From positions 22,202,242-22,266,241 of the forward strand of contig OX326959.1 in the NCBI GenBank assembly GCA_946800325.1: DNA of 64,000 nt, given 5' to 3'. Positions 25,677 to 36,679 of this stretch are shown piece by piece. The stretch is from Luzula sylvatica (taxonomy: Eukaryota > Streptophyta > Magnoliopsida > Poales > Juncaceae). Each line of letters starts with the position of its first letter. Positions within the stretch are counted from its first letter, which is position 1. Below the pieces are notes generated by a model. That model saw only the letters and a list, made by a program, of their open reading frames with translations. It was not told the DNA's origin and searched no databases. The translations under genes were made by a program, and so were the position numbers.

Positions 25677-26671
25677 CAGGCCCGGTCCTGAAATTTTGGA
25701 GGCCTGTGACGTAGTGTTAAGATAATCCAAAATTACGAAATCATATCATATAATAATTAAAAAAAAAATTAAATTTAGAACTAAATAAATATCCATAAAA
25801 TTAAATTGTACCTATAATTATAAAAAAAATATACAACGATGGCTTATAAAGAGAAATCCACAGAATTGAGATTGAGATTCACAGAGTTCACAGATTCAAC
25901 AAATTGGGCGAAATTCAACAGATTCACAGATTGAGATTTCCTGACATAATTGGGCGACATAATTGGGCGAAATTCACAGAATCACATTAAACAGAATCAC
26001 AGATTCACAGAATCACAGATTGGGATTTGGGCGAAATTCAACAGAAATTGACGAAAATTCACATAATTGGGCGAAATTCACCATAAATTGACTAAAATTA
26101 AACGAAATTCACAGATCCAGTCACATAAACATCACACAAATTGGGCGAAATTGGACGAAATTACAAGAAATTGCGAAATTACACGAAATTGCAAGATAAA
26201 TTGACGAAAATTAAAGATTATTACACGAAATTGAAGAGCAATTCGAAGTGGAGAGTGCCGCACGCAAATCCCGACGAAAATCCAGACGAAAATCACCGTC
26301 GCAGACTCGCAGTCGCAGCTAAAAAATTGAGACGAAGATGAGCTGAAATGGTGATGGAGGCCTGTCATGGTGATGGACGACGACGTAGCCCTCGCGTGTC
26401 CTAGCGTCGCAGTCGCCTAGCCCTCGCAGAGTCGCAGTCGCCTAGTCGCAGACTCGCAGTCGCCAGAGCACGGACGACGTAGCTTTTCTTCAATCGCCTC
26501 GCGTGCAGCTCGCGTGCAGGAAGGTAATAGCGGTAAGCGGATCCGAATTTTTAGCGGGTCGGATTAGTATTAGTAATAGGTATAATTAATTTATAGATAA
26601 AAAAAGGAGGCCTATGGAAAAGGGTGGCATGTGACCTGGGCCAGCTGGGCCTAACCCCAGGGCCGGGCCTG
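25677..26671. mobile_element. hAT MITE, CAGGCCCGG family, copy 1
   Basis: The ends CAGGCCCGG and CCGGGCCTG are inverted. TTACGAAG duplicates exactly at 25669-25676 and 26672-26679. The interior contains an array of TTCACAGA and TTGGGCGAAATT motifs (25875-26170), then a GC-rich GCAGTCGCC patch (26390-26470). It shares both subterminal regions and this interior, in reverse orientation, with the PHD-carrying element at 34185-35595, but lacks the PHD exons. Confidence 0.9.
25875..26175. repeat. degenerate TTCACAGA / GGGCGAAATT array
   Basis: More than ten short units within the hAT MITE, in the pattern ATTCACAGATT and TTGGGCGAAATTCA. The reverse complement occurs at 34640-34790 in the related element. 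Confidence 0.8.
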
Positions 26672-26679
26672 TTACGAAG

Positions 26680-27114
26680 GATCTAGGTCCGTCCGGAGGT
26701 TTTGGAGACCTTTGACACAAATTAACAAGACAAATTAAATATTAATATTATATTAATTTAATCACAAAAATCTCAAATACAAAATTAATACAATATTTAT
26801 TAAAAAGAATTATTAATGATAAAAGAATTTTTTTTCTTAAGGACATAAATATAATATTTATTAATTTTACAACTAAATTTAAAATAAATTGTATTTCATA
26901 TTTTATTTTATATATATATGCAAAACTATTATCAAATAAAAATAGGTCAACGACTAAAAAGAAACAAAATAGCATAAACACGCGTGGTCTTGTCTCGGAT
27001 GCGAAAAACGAGGATGACAAGGAATCAAGGGCAGAATAGATTTACTTATCATAAGGCATTCGAAACTTAGCACGAAGCCCGCGGAAGATTTATTATGATT
27101 GTTGCCTTCTATGA
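26680..27114. mobile_element. older relic of the CAGGCCCGG hAT family
   Basis: 26686-26720 reads AGGTCCGTCCGGAGGTTTTG then GAGACCTTTGACAC, a drifted version of the left end of copy 1. The right part is AT-rich and its end is not found. Confidence 0.4.
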
Positions 27115-28050
27115 AGTTGTGATCTAATACGATTATGATTTTCTCCGATGTCTCGTGTTCCTCGAGGTACTCCATATGCCCTTCATATATCCAACAATGA
27201 TTGTTTCATTATGGAGAAATTATGGAAAAATATGTTCTTAACATATTTTCTTTGATCTTAAATTAAAATAGTTGTCATTTTTATAATACTACATAAATGT
27301 TATTGCGTGACTCACTCACACATTAGTGATCTAAAGCAATGGCAAAAATATCATGCTAAATCATCCTTGTTGCATGATTGTTATTTTTAGATGCCATTTT
27401 TAAAGGAACGGAAAATAAAATCAAAATCATAACATTTAACACCCTACTTTCCGAGTCATTCTTGTAGCGGGCATACATCATGCTCTTTTAATAATTATGA
27501 CATTTATGAGATTCTTTTCGAACTCACAATAAAATATGAGTGGTGTTATTGAAAGAGCTTACATGACCCAAACTAAAATTATTTAAAAATTATTTTCTCA
27601 AATAACCACTATATCCCTAATCGTTTAAAAATATTTTTTTCTGATACAACGAAAAATCAAATTAAACTAATATACATTAATTTTCATATGCATATGAGAT
27701 ATTCTACAATTTGGATGATTTTTTATGATGAGAAAAATTAAAGACAATAATATCTTTTATATAAGAAAGATTTTGTTTGCATAATATATGAAAATTATAA
27801 CACAAATAGAAAAGTGTAATAAGTAGCAGGTTATTTGGTAAGTAAGAATTGAAATTATTCTAAAAGTCATGTTAGGTCTTGCTCTAAAATATAGAAATAA
27901 ATTTTCAAGTTTGATCGGAGCCCAGTCCATTTTCGTTTTATTCTTTTTTGAAGTCATGTTGTTATTTATAATAATAGTCATGATATTTTGGGACCTAAGA
28001 TATGAATTTTCAATGTGAGTCGATATTAAATTATTATGTCACGAATTTTT
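27115..28050. repeat. copy D of the DUF936 3'-flank duplication
   Basis: 27118-27400 matches 29400-29640 and 39110-39350: GATTTTCTCCGATGTCTCGTG, TATGTTCTTAACATATTTT, then ATTGCGTGA.TCAC and CATGCTAAATCATCCTTGTT. 27450-28040 matches 30460-30600 and parts of 38560-38950 (CATACAT.ATGCTCTTTTAATA, CAGTCCATTYTCGTT). The terminal-exon segment itself is missing here. Confidence 0.65.
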
Positions 28051-28599
28051 TTTCAATGAGAATATGTTTGGTTGATCAAAAAAATATCAATTTGATTATG
28101 TAATATGATATTCATCTTGATATATGTGAGGTGTTCGTTCTAGTCCATAATGATCTTTTTTTCGTTATCATTTCATCCAGTTTCGTTCATGTCCATCAAA
28201 CTTCTTATTTGGTTCCATTTGGTTTTGAGAGTTCTAAAATGATTCTTGATGTTGCTTTGGGATACTTGCTCATTAAATGAAAGGGTAACAAAGTTTTAAC
28301 TTAGACCCAAGTCCAACTCTTGGCTAGCTTCTCAGAGAGTAATATGGGACATTGTTGAGAAATCTAGATTAAATTAATTAATTGCCATGACTATAAGTGA
28401 ATGGATTTGTAAGACACAACAAAACATATCAATTGTCGTGAATCAAATGTATAAAAAAGCATATAATTTGAAAAATAAGTTATTTGACTCGATTAATTGA
28501 TCTTTTAACATGTGATACATCGGTATACATAATTCGTTTATATTGTATAACACATGTTAAATCAATCATTTTACACATCATCAATTTATTTAATATGTC
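28051..28599. other. AT-rich intergenic DNA
   Basis: No gene recognised. Confidence 0.5.
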
Positions 28600-28603
28600 A
28601 AGA

Positions 28604-28985
28604 TCAAATTACATATGCACCCTTACAAAGTACTACAATTTCACGTATACCCATGCAAAACATGAAATAGCATGAATCCCCCTAAAAATTATAATAATTT
28701 CATGGATGTCATTTTTGTTAGATTTATGTTAACTATCAATTCAAATTACCGTTAATTTTTGTTTTTCTGATTTTACCCCTATATAAATAAGGATAAAATT
28801 TATGTCAGAAAAATCGAAAAAGCACACAAATTAGCGGTAATCTTAAGGAATAGTCCACCGAAATCTAACAAAAAAACAGTCATGAAAATTTAGTAGTTTT
28901 GTAGGAGTATTCATAATCATTTACGTTTTGCAGGAGTATACGTGAAATTGTGAAATTTTGTAGAGATACATATAACTTTTGGTCT
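28604..28985. mobile_element. foldback MITE
   Basis: The left arm (AAATTACATATGCACCCTTA ... CAATTTCACGTATACCCATG) is the inverted counterpart of the right arm (AGGAGTATACGTGAAATTGT ... GAGATACATATAACTTTT). The arms are around 130-150 bp with a short loop. The target duplication is unclear. Confidence 0.7.
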
Positions 28986-29140
28986 ATTTTTAATAACATT
29001 TTTTTTATCACCATTCATATCCAATTAACTCGTTAAACGGGTGCGCACATAATTAAAATAAAATAAATGAACAAATAAAGAATACAATCAATTCGGTAAG
29101 GTAATATTTTTAGCATGTCAGATTTACCACATCACAAAAA

Positions 29141-29142
<2 letters not shown>

Positions 29143-29216
<74 letters not shown>
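29143..29216. repeat. (TA)n microsatellite
   Basis: Uninterrupted TA dinucleotide run. Confidence 0.97.
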
Positions 29217-29219
<3 letters not shown>

Positions 29220-29269
29220 ATGAGTTTACTAATTTATTGTTTGTCGATTAAAATAACTGTGAAGGATTC

Positions 29270-30605
29270 CCAATTTTGTTTTTCGATTGTGAAAGTTGAC
29301 GGCTTGAGCTTCAAATGAGAAGATTCGAAGTCCAATAAACGAGTTGAAACAAATATTTCTAAAATTGCTTCGAAATACCTGGTAGGAAACAAGGGAATCT
29401 ATGGACTTGTGATCTTAATATGATTTCCTCCAATGTCTCATGCTCGTCAATTACGTGCATTTGCCCTTCATATGGAAAAATTATGTTCTTGTAATACTTT
29501 TTGTGACGGTGAATTAAGACAAACATATTTTTATAATACTAAATAAACATTATTATTGCGTGAATCACGCATTAGAAACTATGACAAAGATATCATGCCA
29601 AATCATCCTTGTTGCATGATTATTTTTTAAACACCAAACATAATATTTATTGACAAAACTCAATAAGATCAATTAATTCTCACTTACCAAGTTCAAAAAT
29701 AATATCATTTTCATTACAAACAAAAAAGTTTTAACCAAACAAAAAAATAAAAGCAACGAATTAATTTCTCGCAATATTAACCGCGGACTAAAACCCGGAT
29801 CCGACATGACTAATCACCAACCATTCAATTTTCTTTTTCAGTCCCTCTTCTTCGGGCAAATTTACAAACCCCGTCCAGCCAATCATTGATCTTCTTAAAC
29901 TCGGACAAAACCGCAGTAATTTAAAAAACAAATCCTAAATCCAATGCCTCGTCCACGGATTTCAAGAACCATTTCGCAAGGAACCACCCACGCAAATTCA
30001 ATCGTTTTGTTCGTGTTTTTACTCCACGTATTAGGATTAAGGTTTGCACAAACCCTAATTTGTCCTTTATTAGTACTACTATTTTTTATTAAACACGCTC
30101 TATGTTGTTCTTGGCGGATCGAATTTCTTAGAAGAATCATTATTTACTTTTCAAATGGAGGATGTGGTTGTTTGCACCAACTGGAGAATTTCGAGATCGG
30201 TAGCCAAATCACTAAATCAGTGAAACCACAAATCACAAAATAAATATAGTAATTCAATAGTCATGAGTAGTAAGTACATAAGCATATTAGTTATCCTCTA
30301 CACACTAGTTACTAGTATGCGTCGATAATTTCGAGATCGGTACTACTGAGAGCCCGAAAAGTTTTTTTGAGTTAAATATTTGATTTTAATAATTATGGTA
30401 TTTACAAAGTTCTCTTTCAAAGTTTACAATAAAATACACAAAAATGCTATTAATAATTAATAAGTTTATTCAAAGTTCGGTCCATTCTCGTTTTATTCTT
30501 TTTAAAATCACGTTATTGCTTTATAATAGTCATGATTTTTTTGTGACATGAGATATGAATTCTTCTAATGTGAGTCAATTATTACATCATGAAGCTACCC
30601 AATGT
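29270..30605 (-). pseudogene. copy C: DUF936 terminal exon plus flank, decayed
   Basis: 29783-30200 on the minus strand matches the last exon of the DUF936 gene at 39465-40113: [14 protein letters not shown], then AL-LGFVF and INDWLD segments. A premature stop follows the FVF segment, and a frameshift lies in the CKLPEEEG stretch. Further upstream exons are absent. The flanks 29270-29780 and 30300-30605 also match blocks A, B and D, so a segment larger than the exon was copied at the DNA level. No promoter or start is retained and I expect no product. Confidence 0.75.
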
Positions 30606-31195
30606 ACAAATTTATGTAAAAAGAATGTGCATACAAAAAATTGAAACTTATTGACTGCATTATCATGAATTACAATTAAGACTATACATTACCATCCACA
30701 ATTATGAGTGTAAAGTTAGCTTATTATTATATCTTAATATATTATATCTTATTTATAAAGTTAACAAAAATGGAGACATGTGAGTGAGCCACGTAAGCTA
30801 CAAATTTGACTAAGTAAATGTTAATTAAGTAATCACTGTTTAATTAAGTGACCAATATTTGATCCACCAAAAATAATTTGACCCGCTAAATGTTAATTAA
30901 GTGATCACTATTTGATTAACAAAAAATAAATCAATGGTTATTAGTCTGTATTGATTATTATTAACCGTACAGTTCTCCAAGAAATTATTAAAATATACAA
31001 TTCTAAATAAATCCTTGCTTCCAGAGAGGGCCATGTCGTCAGTTTAATCTGGACCGTTTGATCTTGATCAAAATGTCCAAATTAGTCGATTCTTTATTTG
31101 AACGTTGTCCATACAACTTAATTAATGTTAAAATTACACGAGCCTAATTCCACTGCGGACCAAATTCATTCCTATTTTTTGTATGAATTAAATAT
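30606..31195. other. AT-rich intergenic DNA with small duplications
   Basis: 30810-30940 repeats an AAATGTTAATTAAGT..TCACT unit twice. No gene recognised. Confidence 0.5.
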
Positions 31196-31197
31196 GA

Positions 31198-32398
31198 AAA
31201 AATTTCAAAAAAAAAAGATCCAATTATTTTTGGATATTGTAAAAAAAATCCCTATATTTTTGAAAATTTCAAAAAAACCACTCTGCCAAACTTTTATTAC
31301 AAATACCCCCCTATAGGAGCTAAAGCTAACCAAAGACGGTGTTAAATTTTTTCTTAACCAAAATACTTTTCTATTTACATATAGAGTCATTAAAAAATAT
31401 TATTTTTATGAATTTTAAAAAAGTCCAAAAAATATTTAGCATATAATAATTAAAAAAAATTATTGTATGTTATATTTCTATAATTTTAATATTTCATACA
31501 TTATATATATTTGACTTTTATATAGATTTTCGTGAAAAACTAACGTCAAATAATAATAAGTTGAACAACAATCTTAAAAAAATACCTTGCAAATATTGAA
31601 AAAATAAAAAATCATCAAACTATTAACAAAATACATAAAAGGAGATCGAAAATAAAAAACTAGATGTTTAATAATATATTTTCTATCATTATATTATCAA
31701 GGTGTTTATCAATTGTTGTTTATTTAATTATTACATGATGTTAGTTTTGCTTGAATAATAAATAAATATTAAAATTATATAAACACAACAGGTAATAATT
31801 TTATTTTTTTAAAATCACTACATGTTAAAAAATGTTTATAAATTTTCTTACAACCAATAAAAGAAAACAAAAAAAATCAATTACTACATATAAAAGGGAA
31901 ATTCTTCAATAAATAGTAAAATAAAATAGTAAGTTGTAAAATATTATCATAAATTATTTTTAATTATAACAACGCGAAATATTTAATTTAAATATGTATT
32001 TATTAATTTATATTGAATAAAAGAATTTATAAAGACCAATCAATAAGGTTATTTTTGTCCAAAAAAATGAAAATTCTATGGAATGTTAAAGTTAACAATG
32101 CTAGGGGGTTTTTTAAGAATTAAATTCAAGTCATAGGGGATTTTTCAAATAATCAAAAAGTTAGGGGGTTTTTGAGGAATCCCAAAAAATTTAGGAGATT
32201 TTTCAAGAATTTCCCTATATAAAAATAGAATGGAATGTTGGCCAAATGAAATAGTTAATATCATCCATGGTTAGTTTTAACCTTCATAGAGGATTTTTTA
32301 GAATAAAAGTTTGGTAAAGATTTTTTTTGGAGTTTACAAAAAAAGATGGTTTTTTTGCGATATCCAAAAAAGTTAGAGATTTTTTTGAAAATTTCCTA
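31198..32398. mobile_element. 1.2 kb foldback element
   Basis: The left arm (31198-31345: AAATTTCAAAAAAAAAAGAT, TTTTTGGATATTG, CCAAACTTTTATT, AGCTAACCA) is the inverse of the right arm (32270-32398). An additional GGGGTTTTT-rich segment at 32100-32215 sits inside. Arms are diverged. There is no coding sequence and no clear target duplication. Confidence 0.6.
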
Positions 32399-32861
32399 CA
32401 CTCAACTCAATTTCTTTTTCTTCATTTTTCGGCGGCTAAACCTAACGAGGCAAATATGAGCTATGGTGGAGGCGATTTCAAACGCGGGAATAATTGTAGG
32501 CGAGGTCAAGACGGACGAAGAAGGAGAATGATATTATTGATATAGAAAGAGAGTGATGGAGACGGCAAGAGCTAGTTATAATGAATATTTCAATTTTTTT
32601 GTTTAATACATGACTTTTCATAACAACATAAACAATATCACATATAGAAAAAAAAAGTTAAACAAAAAGTATCAAAAAAAATATCAAAAGAAAAAATGAA
32701 TACACGAAGAGAAACTATACTCAATCACAACAATCATGTACAAAAAACAAATACTTCAGAAAAAAAAATAAAAAAAAATAAAAATTAAGATAAAATAATG
32801 ACATACAAAAAATCACGATAAGCTCTAAAACTACCGTGCAATTACGCGGGCAAAAAGCTAG
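32399..32861 (+). mobile_element. Helitron 3' end, plus orientation
   Basis: The end reads CCGTGCAATTACGCGGG, then CAAAAAG and CTAG|T (CTAG at 32858-32861). It is the same hairpin-plus-CTAGT pattern as 17498, 33090 and 43935. The 5' end could not be placed, so the left boundary is nominal. Confidence 0.5.
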
Positions 32862-33089
32862 TGAATGTTAATTCGCTCCAATTTATAAAAAATACGTTCA
32901 TGTTAATATTTGACCACTTATAAAATATAAACAAGAAAACGAACAAAAAGTAATTTTATACGTTTAAAAGATATTTCATTTTCGACAATATTGGAACAAG
33001 AAACAAACAAAAAAACATTTTCTGATAATGTGTTTTTTCTTTTGGGGTCGTTACCAGCTTTGTCAAAAAATTGAAGTATTACTACTAAA

Positions 33090-33460
33090 CTAGCTTTTTC
33101 CCCCGCGCAATTGCGCGGGAGTTTTCGAGTTTACATCATGTATTTTTTTTGTAATATGTATATTTTCCTTGATCTTAACATGATTCAGTTGAAATCTAAA
33201 TATCTTAGTTGTGCGATGACATAATACAATACATATGAAAATGGTACATTAAAACAACATATAATATTACATAGTTTTTAGAATACAACATAAAATGTAC
33301 AAACGTAATATACAAATTACAAAATTTTCACAATGAAACAACACATACAATTACATAATTTTTCGCGGCCATTCGTCCTTTTTTCTCTTCTTTTTCTTCT
33401 GTGTCGTGGAAATGAAATGAGAGGAGAGAGAGATGTAGGGGTAACTCAATGAGATATTTA
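33090..33460 (-). mobile_element. Helitron 3' end, minus orientation
   Basis: The minus strand ends with CCCGCGCAATTGCGCGGGGG, then AAAAAG and CTAG|T at 33093-33089. The hairpin is a perfect palindrome CCCGCGCAATTGCGCGGG. The 5' end is uncertain; a TC near 33455 is only a guess. Confidence 0.55.
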
Positions 33461-34176
33461 GGAAAATTGGCTAGACATGATTCATATGGTCCATGTGATT
33501 AATTTATGTAACGGTCTGCATAAACCGGGTTCATTCATATTACGATCGTCCGATCTTGATCGAATGATCCAGATTAAGAGGGTGACGTGGAGAATTGTGG
33601 AGAGTTCAATTTTCTTAACTTTATACCTAAGAAATAATTATTGCTGGAGGACTGGTGAATTTTTTAAGGTGGGCTATATGACAAATTACGTACATGGTGG
33701 ATGATTTATTTATTAAGGTGGGCTGTATTAAAAAATTCGTAATCAATGAAGGGCCCTTTAAAGCTTATAGACATAGTCACATAACTTATCAGTGTGAACA
33801 GTGTATACTTTGAAATTTGAAATCATGAATTGTAAGAGAAAAATAATAGTTTTAACTATTTATTTAATGTATAAGCATTTATCTATAATAATTATGATAG
33901 TATTATATTTTTACAATAATTCTTATAGTTAACATTATAACATAACACATTTCCGATCTTTCGGTCGATCTTGTTCTTTTTATTTCTGGAAGTCGAATTT
34001 TATATTTTGGCTTATCCAAATCTTAATAGATATTAATTTGTAATTTGTAAATTCTAATTTATTTTTCTTTCAATGGAAAAGTAAGTTGTAATTTTGCTCT
34101 TCGTGTATTAGGATTGATATTAGGATGAGGATTACTAAATACAATATTATTAGTTTAGAGATATTTTCGTGGATTA
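33461..34176. other. AT-rich intergenic DNA
   Basis: No gene recognised. Confidence 0.5.
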
Positions 34177-34184
34177 AATCTAGG

Positions 34185-35595
34185 CAGGGCCGGACCTGGG
34201 CTTTGGCCGACTTGGCCCAGGTCACAGGCCTCCCTTTTTTTATGGGCCACCCTTTTTTTCAGACGGGAGATGGATGGCGTGGCGATGGAAGTCGCTTCGT
34301 TCCAGCACGCGACGCGACTGGTGCAAAAGAAACCCACCTACGTCCGTGCTCTGCGAGGACGACTGAAGCGACTGGAGCCCAGGACGCGACGCGAGGCGAG
34401 GGCGAGGCGAGGCCACCATCACCATGACAGGAGCCCAGGAGACTACTCTCCTCTTCGAGTTCACACGCTTCAGGTCCTCTTCGTCTCATTTTTTTCGTTG
34501 CGACAGCGATTTTCGTCGAGATTTTCGTCAATTTCGTGTAATTTCGTCAATCTTCGCTGCGTGCGGCACTCTCCACTTCGAATTGCTCTTCAATTTCGTG
34601 TAATTTATCTTTAATTTTCGTCAATTTATCTTGCAATTTCGTGTAATTTCGCCCACTGTCCACTGTGAATGTAATTTCACCCAATTTCTGTGAATTCTGT
34701 GAATTGGTCTGTGAATTTCGTGTAATCTTGCAATTCCGTGTAATTTCGCCCAAATTTTGTGACTGACTCTGTGAAATTTACGCAAATTATGCAATTTATG
34801 CAATTTTTTATACAATTTCGTAAATTCTGTGAACAGGTGTATCGAGATTCGGAAATGACGCCTATGGTTTGTTGCGATGGTTGTCAACAATGGGTTCATT
34901 GCGTTTGTGACGGTATCAGGTAAAACAACAATATTACATTTTAACTCTCTTTATACCATTTTATCACATCAATATAACATTTTAATTATTCTCTTTCGCA
35001 GTGATGAGAGATACAGACAATTCGAATCGGACAGCAATTTACACTACAAATGCCCTCCTTGCCGAGGCGAGTGCTACAAGGCAAATTCACACATAAAACC
35101 TCACATTTTCCTAAAATTACAAATACGACCCTAAAATTTGCCTAAATTGTTCAGGTGAAGGGTTCTGAGGATGCGATAAGAGAGTTATGGAGAAGAAGAG
35201 ACAACTCGGAGAAGCGATTAATCGCGAGCTTGAGGGCTGCGTCGGGATTACCGATCGAAAATTCAAACTACCCTTACTCTGACGAGGAGGAAAAAGCGCC
35301 GAAAATTATCACGAAACCCGAATCCGCCAAGTCGCTCAAATTCTCTCTCAAGAGCAAACCCAAAGAGGTGATGAGTCCTCCTCCTACTTCTAAGAAATCC
35401 TCGAGCAAGGCTCAAACGGGTCAAGTCGAACCCGTTAAGTTTAGCACAAGGAGAATTTTATTAATGAAGAGGCAAATGAAAATTTATTTAGTTCTAAATT
35501 TAAAAATATTTTTCATTAGTTCATGATAAAATTTCACAATTTTAGATTATCGTAACACCATGTCACAGGCCTCCGAAAACTCAGGACAGGGCCTG
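34185..35595. mobile_element. gene-capturing hAT element (CAGGCCCGG family, copy 2)
   Basis: It is bounded by CAGGGCCGG and ACAGGGCCTG, with the 8 bp duplication AATCTAGG exact at 34177-34184 and 35596-35603. Subterminal and internal hAT sequence matches 25677-26671 in reverse orientation. Inserted in the middle is a block (34837 to about 35447) with three exons and two introns of a PHD-finger gene, absent from copy 1. There is no transposase, so it would be mobilised by an autonomous hAT. Confidence 0.88.
34837..35447 (+). pseudogene. captured exons of a PHD-finger gene
   Basis: Exon a is 34837-34919, exon b 35002-35080, exon c 35155 to about 35447. Exon a|b uses AG|GT..AG; exon b|c would use a GC donor (AAG|GCAAAT) with TCAG acceptor. 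The frame is open across all three. Exons a and b give the second half of a C4HC3 PHD finger (MVCCDGCQQWVHCVCDG, then YKCPPCRGECYK); the first Cys pair is missing. Exon c gives IRELWRRRDNSEKRLIASLR and an SLKFSLKS basic tail, as in plant PHD proteins like Arabidopsis At3g52100/At3g08020 (recognised from memory). PHD fingers bind histone H3 tails, but this half-finger would not fold. Retained introns show DNA-level capture. Confidence 0.8.
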
Positions 35596-35603
35596 AATCT
35601 AGG

Positions 35604-35721
35604 ACTAATAACATGATAGAATAGTGAAAAATAACTACTTGATTTTTTTCGTGGAATAGCGTTATGTTTATAGCTAATTTTGCTGAATCTAGAGCAGTTT
35701 TTCACATTTTTACTAAATTAA
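35604..35721. other. spacer, part of duplication block B
   Basis: Ends TACTAAATTAAGACACTGAC, which continues at 36594 once the LINE is removed. Confidence 0.5.
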
Positions 35722-35736
35722 GACACTGACATTTTT

Positions 35737-36593
35737 TTTTTTTGAAGGAGGGTCGACAATGTGTCGAGGCCTCGAATATATATTAGATCAAAAATGACAT
35801 GTTACAGCTTACGTTGTTATGAATGATCCAAATATTTGGATGATTCTAAATAATAAAGAGTAACCTAAAAGACTACCCTGAATTATAAATTACTACTTGT
35901 AATCTAAGAGAAATTAGCAGTATTTATTCCAAGCTATTATGTCTTGAAGGGCCAGATTGAAGACACGTGTTGAAGATTGTGTTTTGTCGTTGAAGATGGC
36001 GTCATTACGGGATTTCCAAATATTCCATGTGATTGCCAACCAGGCCATTTGCCATAGCTTTGTGGTATTGGCGAACGACCAGAATTCAATTGGATTTGAG
36101 AATTGGGGGATTGGGTCGGGAATTCGAGAAGAGAAGTTAGCCCATAATTGTTTAGAGAAGATACATTCGTATAAGAGGTGTTTGGAAGTCTCTTCTTCTG
36201 TTTTGCACAAAGGACATAAATGGTTATTTGGCCAACCCCTTTGTTGCAATATGTCACTCGTCAGAATGCGTGACTGTATGGCTAACCAACCAAAGAATCG
36301 GACTTTTAGAGGGGCTTGAGCTTTAAAAAGCTGAGTGTTCCATGGACAAGTAACTCCAGGGTTTATGAAAAAGGAATATATTTTTTTGGATTGGAAGGTT
36401 TGCATTGGGGTTGTAGATTCGTCCGTTTGAGGATAATTGAAGGTATTGTAAAGAGGTACCAGTTTCGCCAGATCTTTGAGAAAGAAGGAGGATAATCGTT
36501 GTTGAGAGGTTGAATTAAGGATAATGTTTGTTGAATTATATAGCTCTTCCAATGTTTGAGACCAGAGTGAGGATTGGTCGTTAATTGCTTTAT
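35737..36593 (-). mobile_element. 5'-truncated LINE (non-LTR retrotransposon)
   Basis: It has a minus-strand poly(A) (T run at 35732-35743) and a 15 bp target duplication GACACTGACATTTTT at 35722-35736 and 36594-36608. The coding part 35914-36552 ends the LINE ORF2. The 5' part including reverse transcriptase is lost. Confidence 0.88.
35914..36552 (-). pseudogene. LINE ORF2 C-terminal region with zf-RVT domain
   Basis: 212 residues. The zinc-finger-like zf-RVT domain is visible: W..QLFKAQAPLKVRFFGWL, RILTSDILQQRGW, CPLCKTEEETSKHLLYEC, then LW and WNIWKSRNDAIF. In plant L1-type LINEs it lies behind the reverse transcriptase. The frame is open to its stop. The upstream endonuclease and RT are absent because of 5' truncation at 36593. 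Non-functional. Confidence 0.88.
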
Positions 36594-36679
36594 GACACTG
36601 ACATTTTTATAATGGTGAATTAAGACAATATGTTCTTGCAATATTTTCTCTAATGGTGAATTAAGACAATGACATTTTT
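36594..36679. repeat. block B, leading part
   Basis: ATAATGGTGAATTAAGACAA is repeated twice here. Joined over the next retroposon, it matches the 29500-29560 and 39200-39260 copies. Confidence 0.6.

Noticed and set aside
34270..34614. Open frames in the GC-rich part of the PHD-carrying hAT element
   Set aside because: They follow the transposon's own repeat sequence, which also occurs in reverse in copy 1, and have no recognisable domain.
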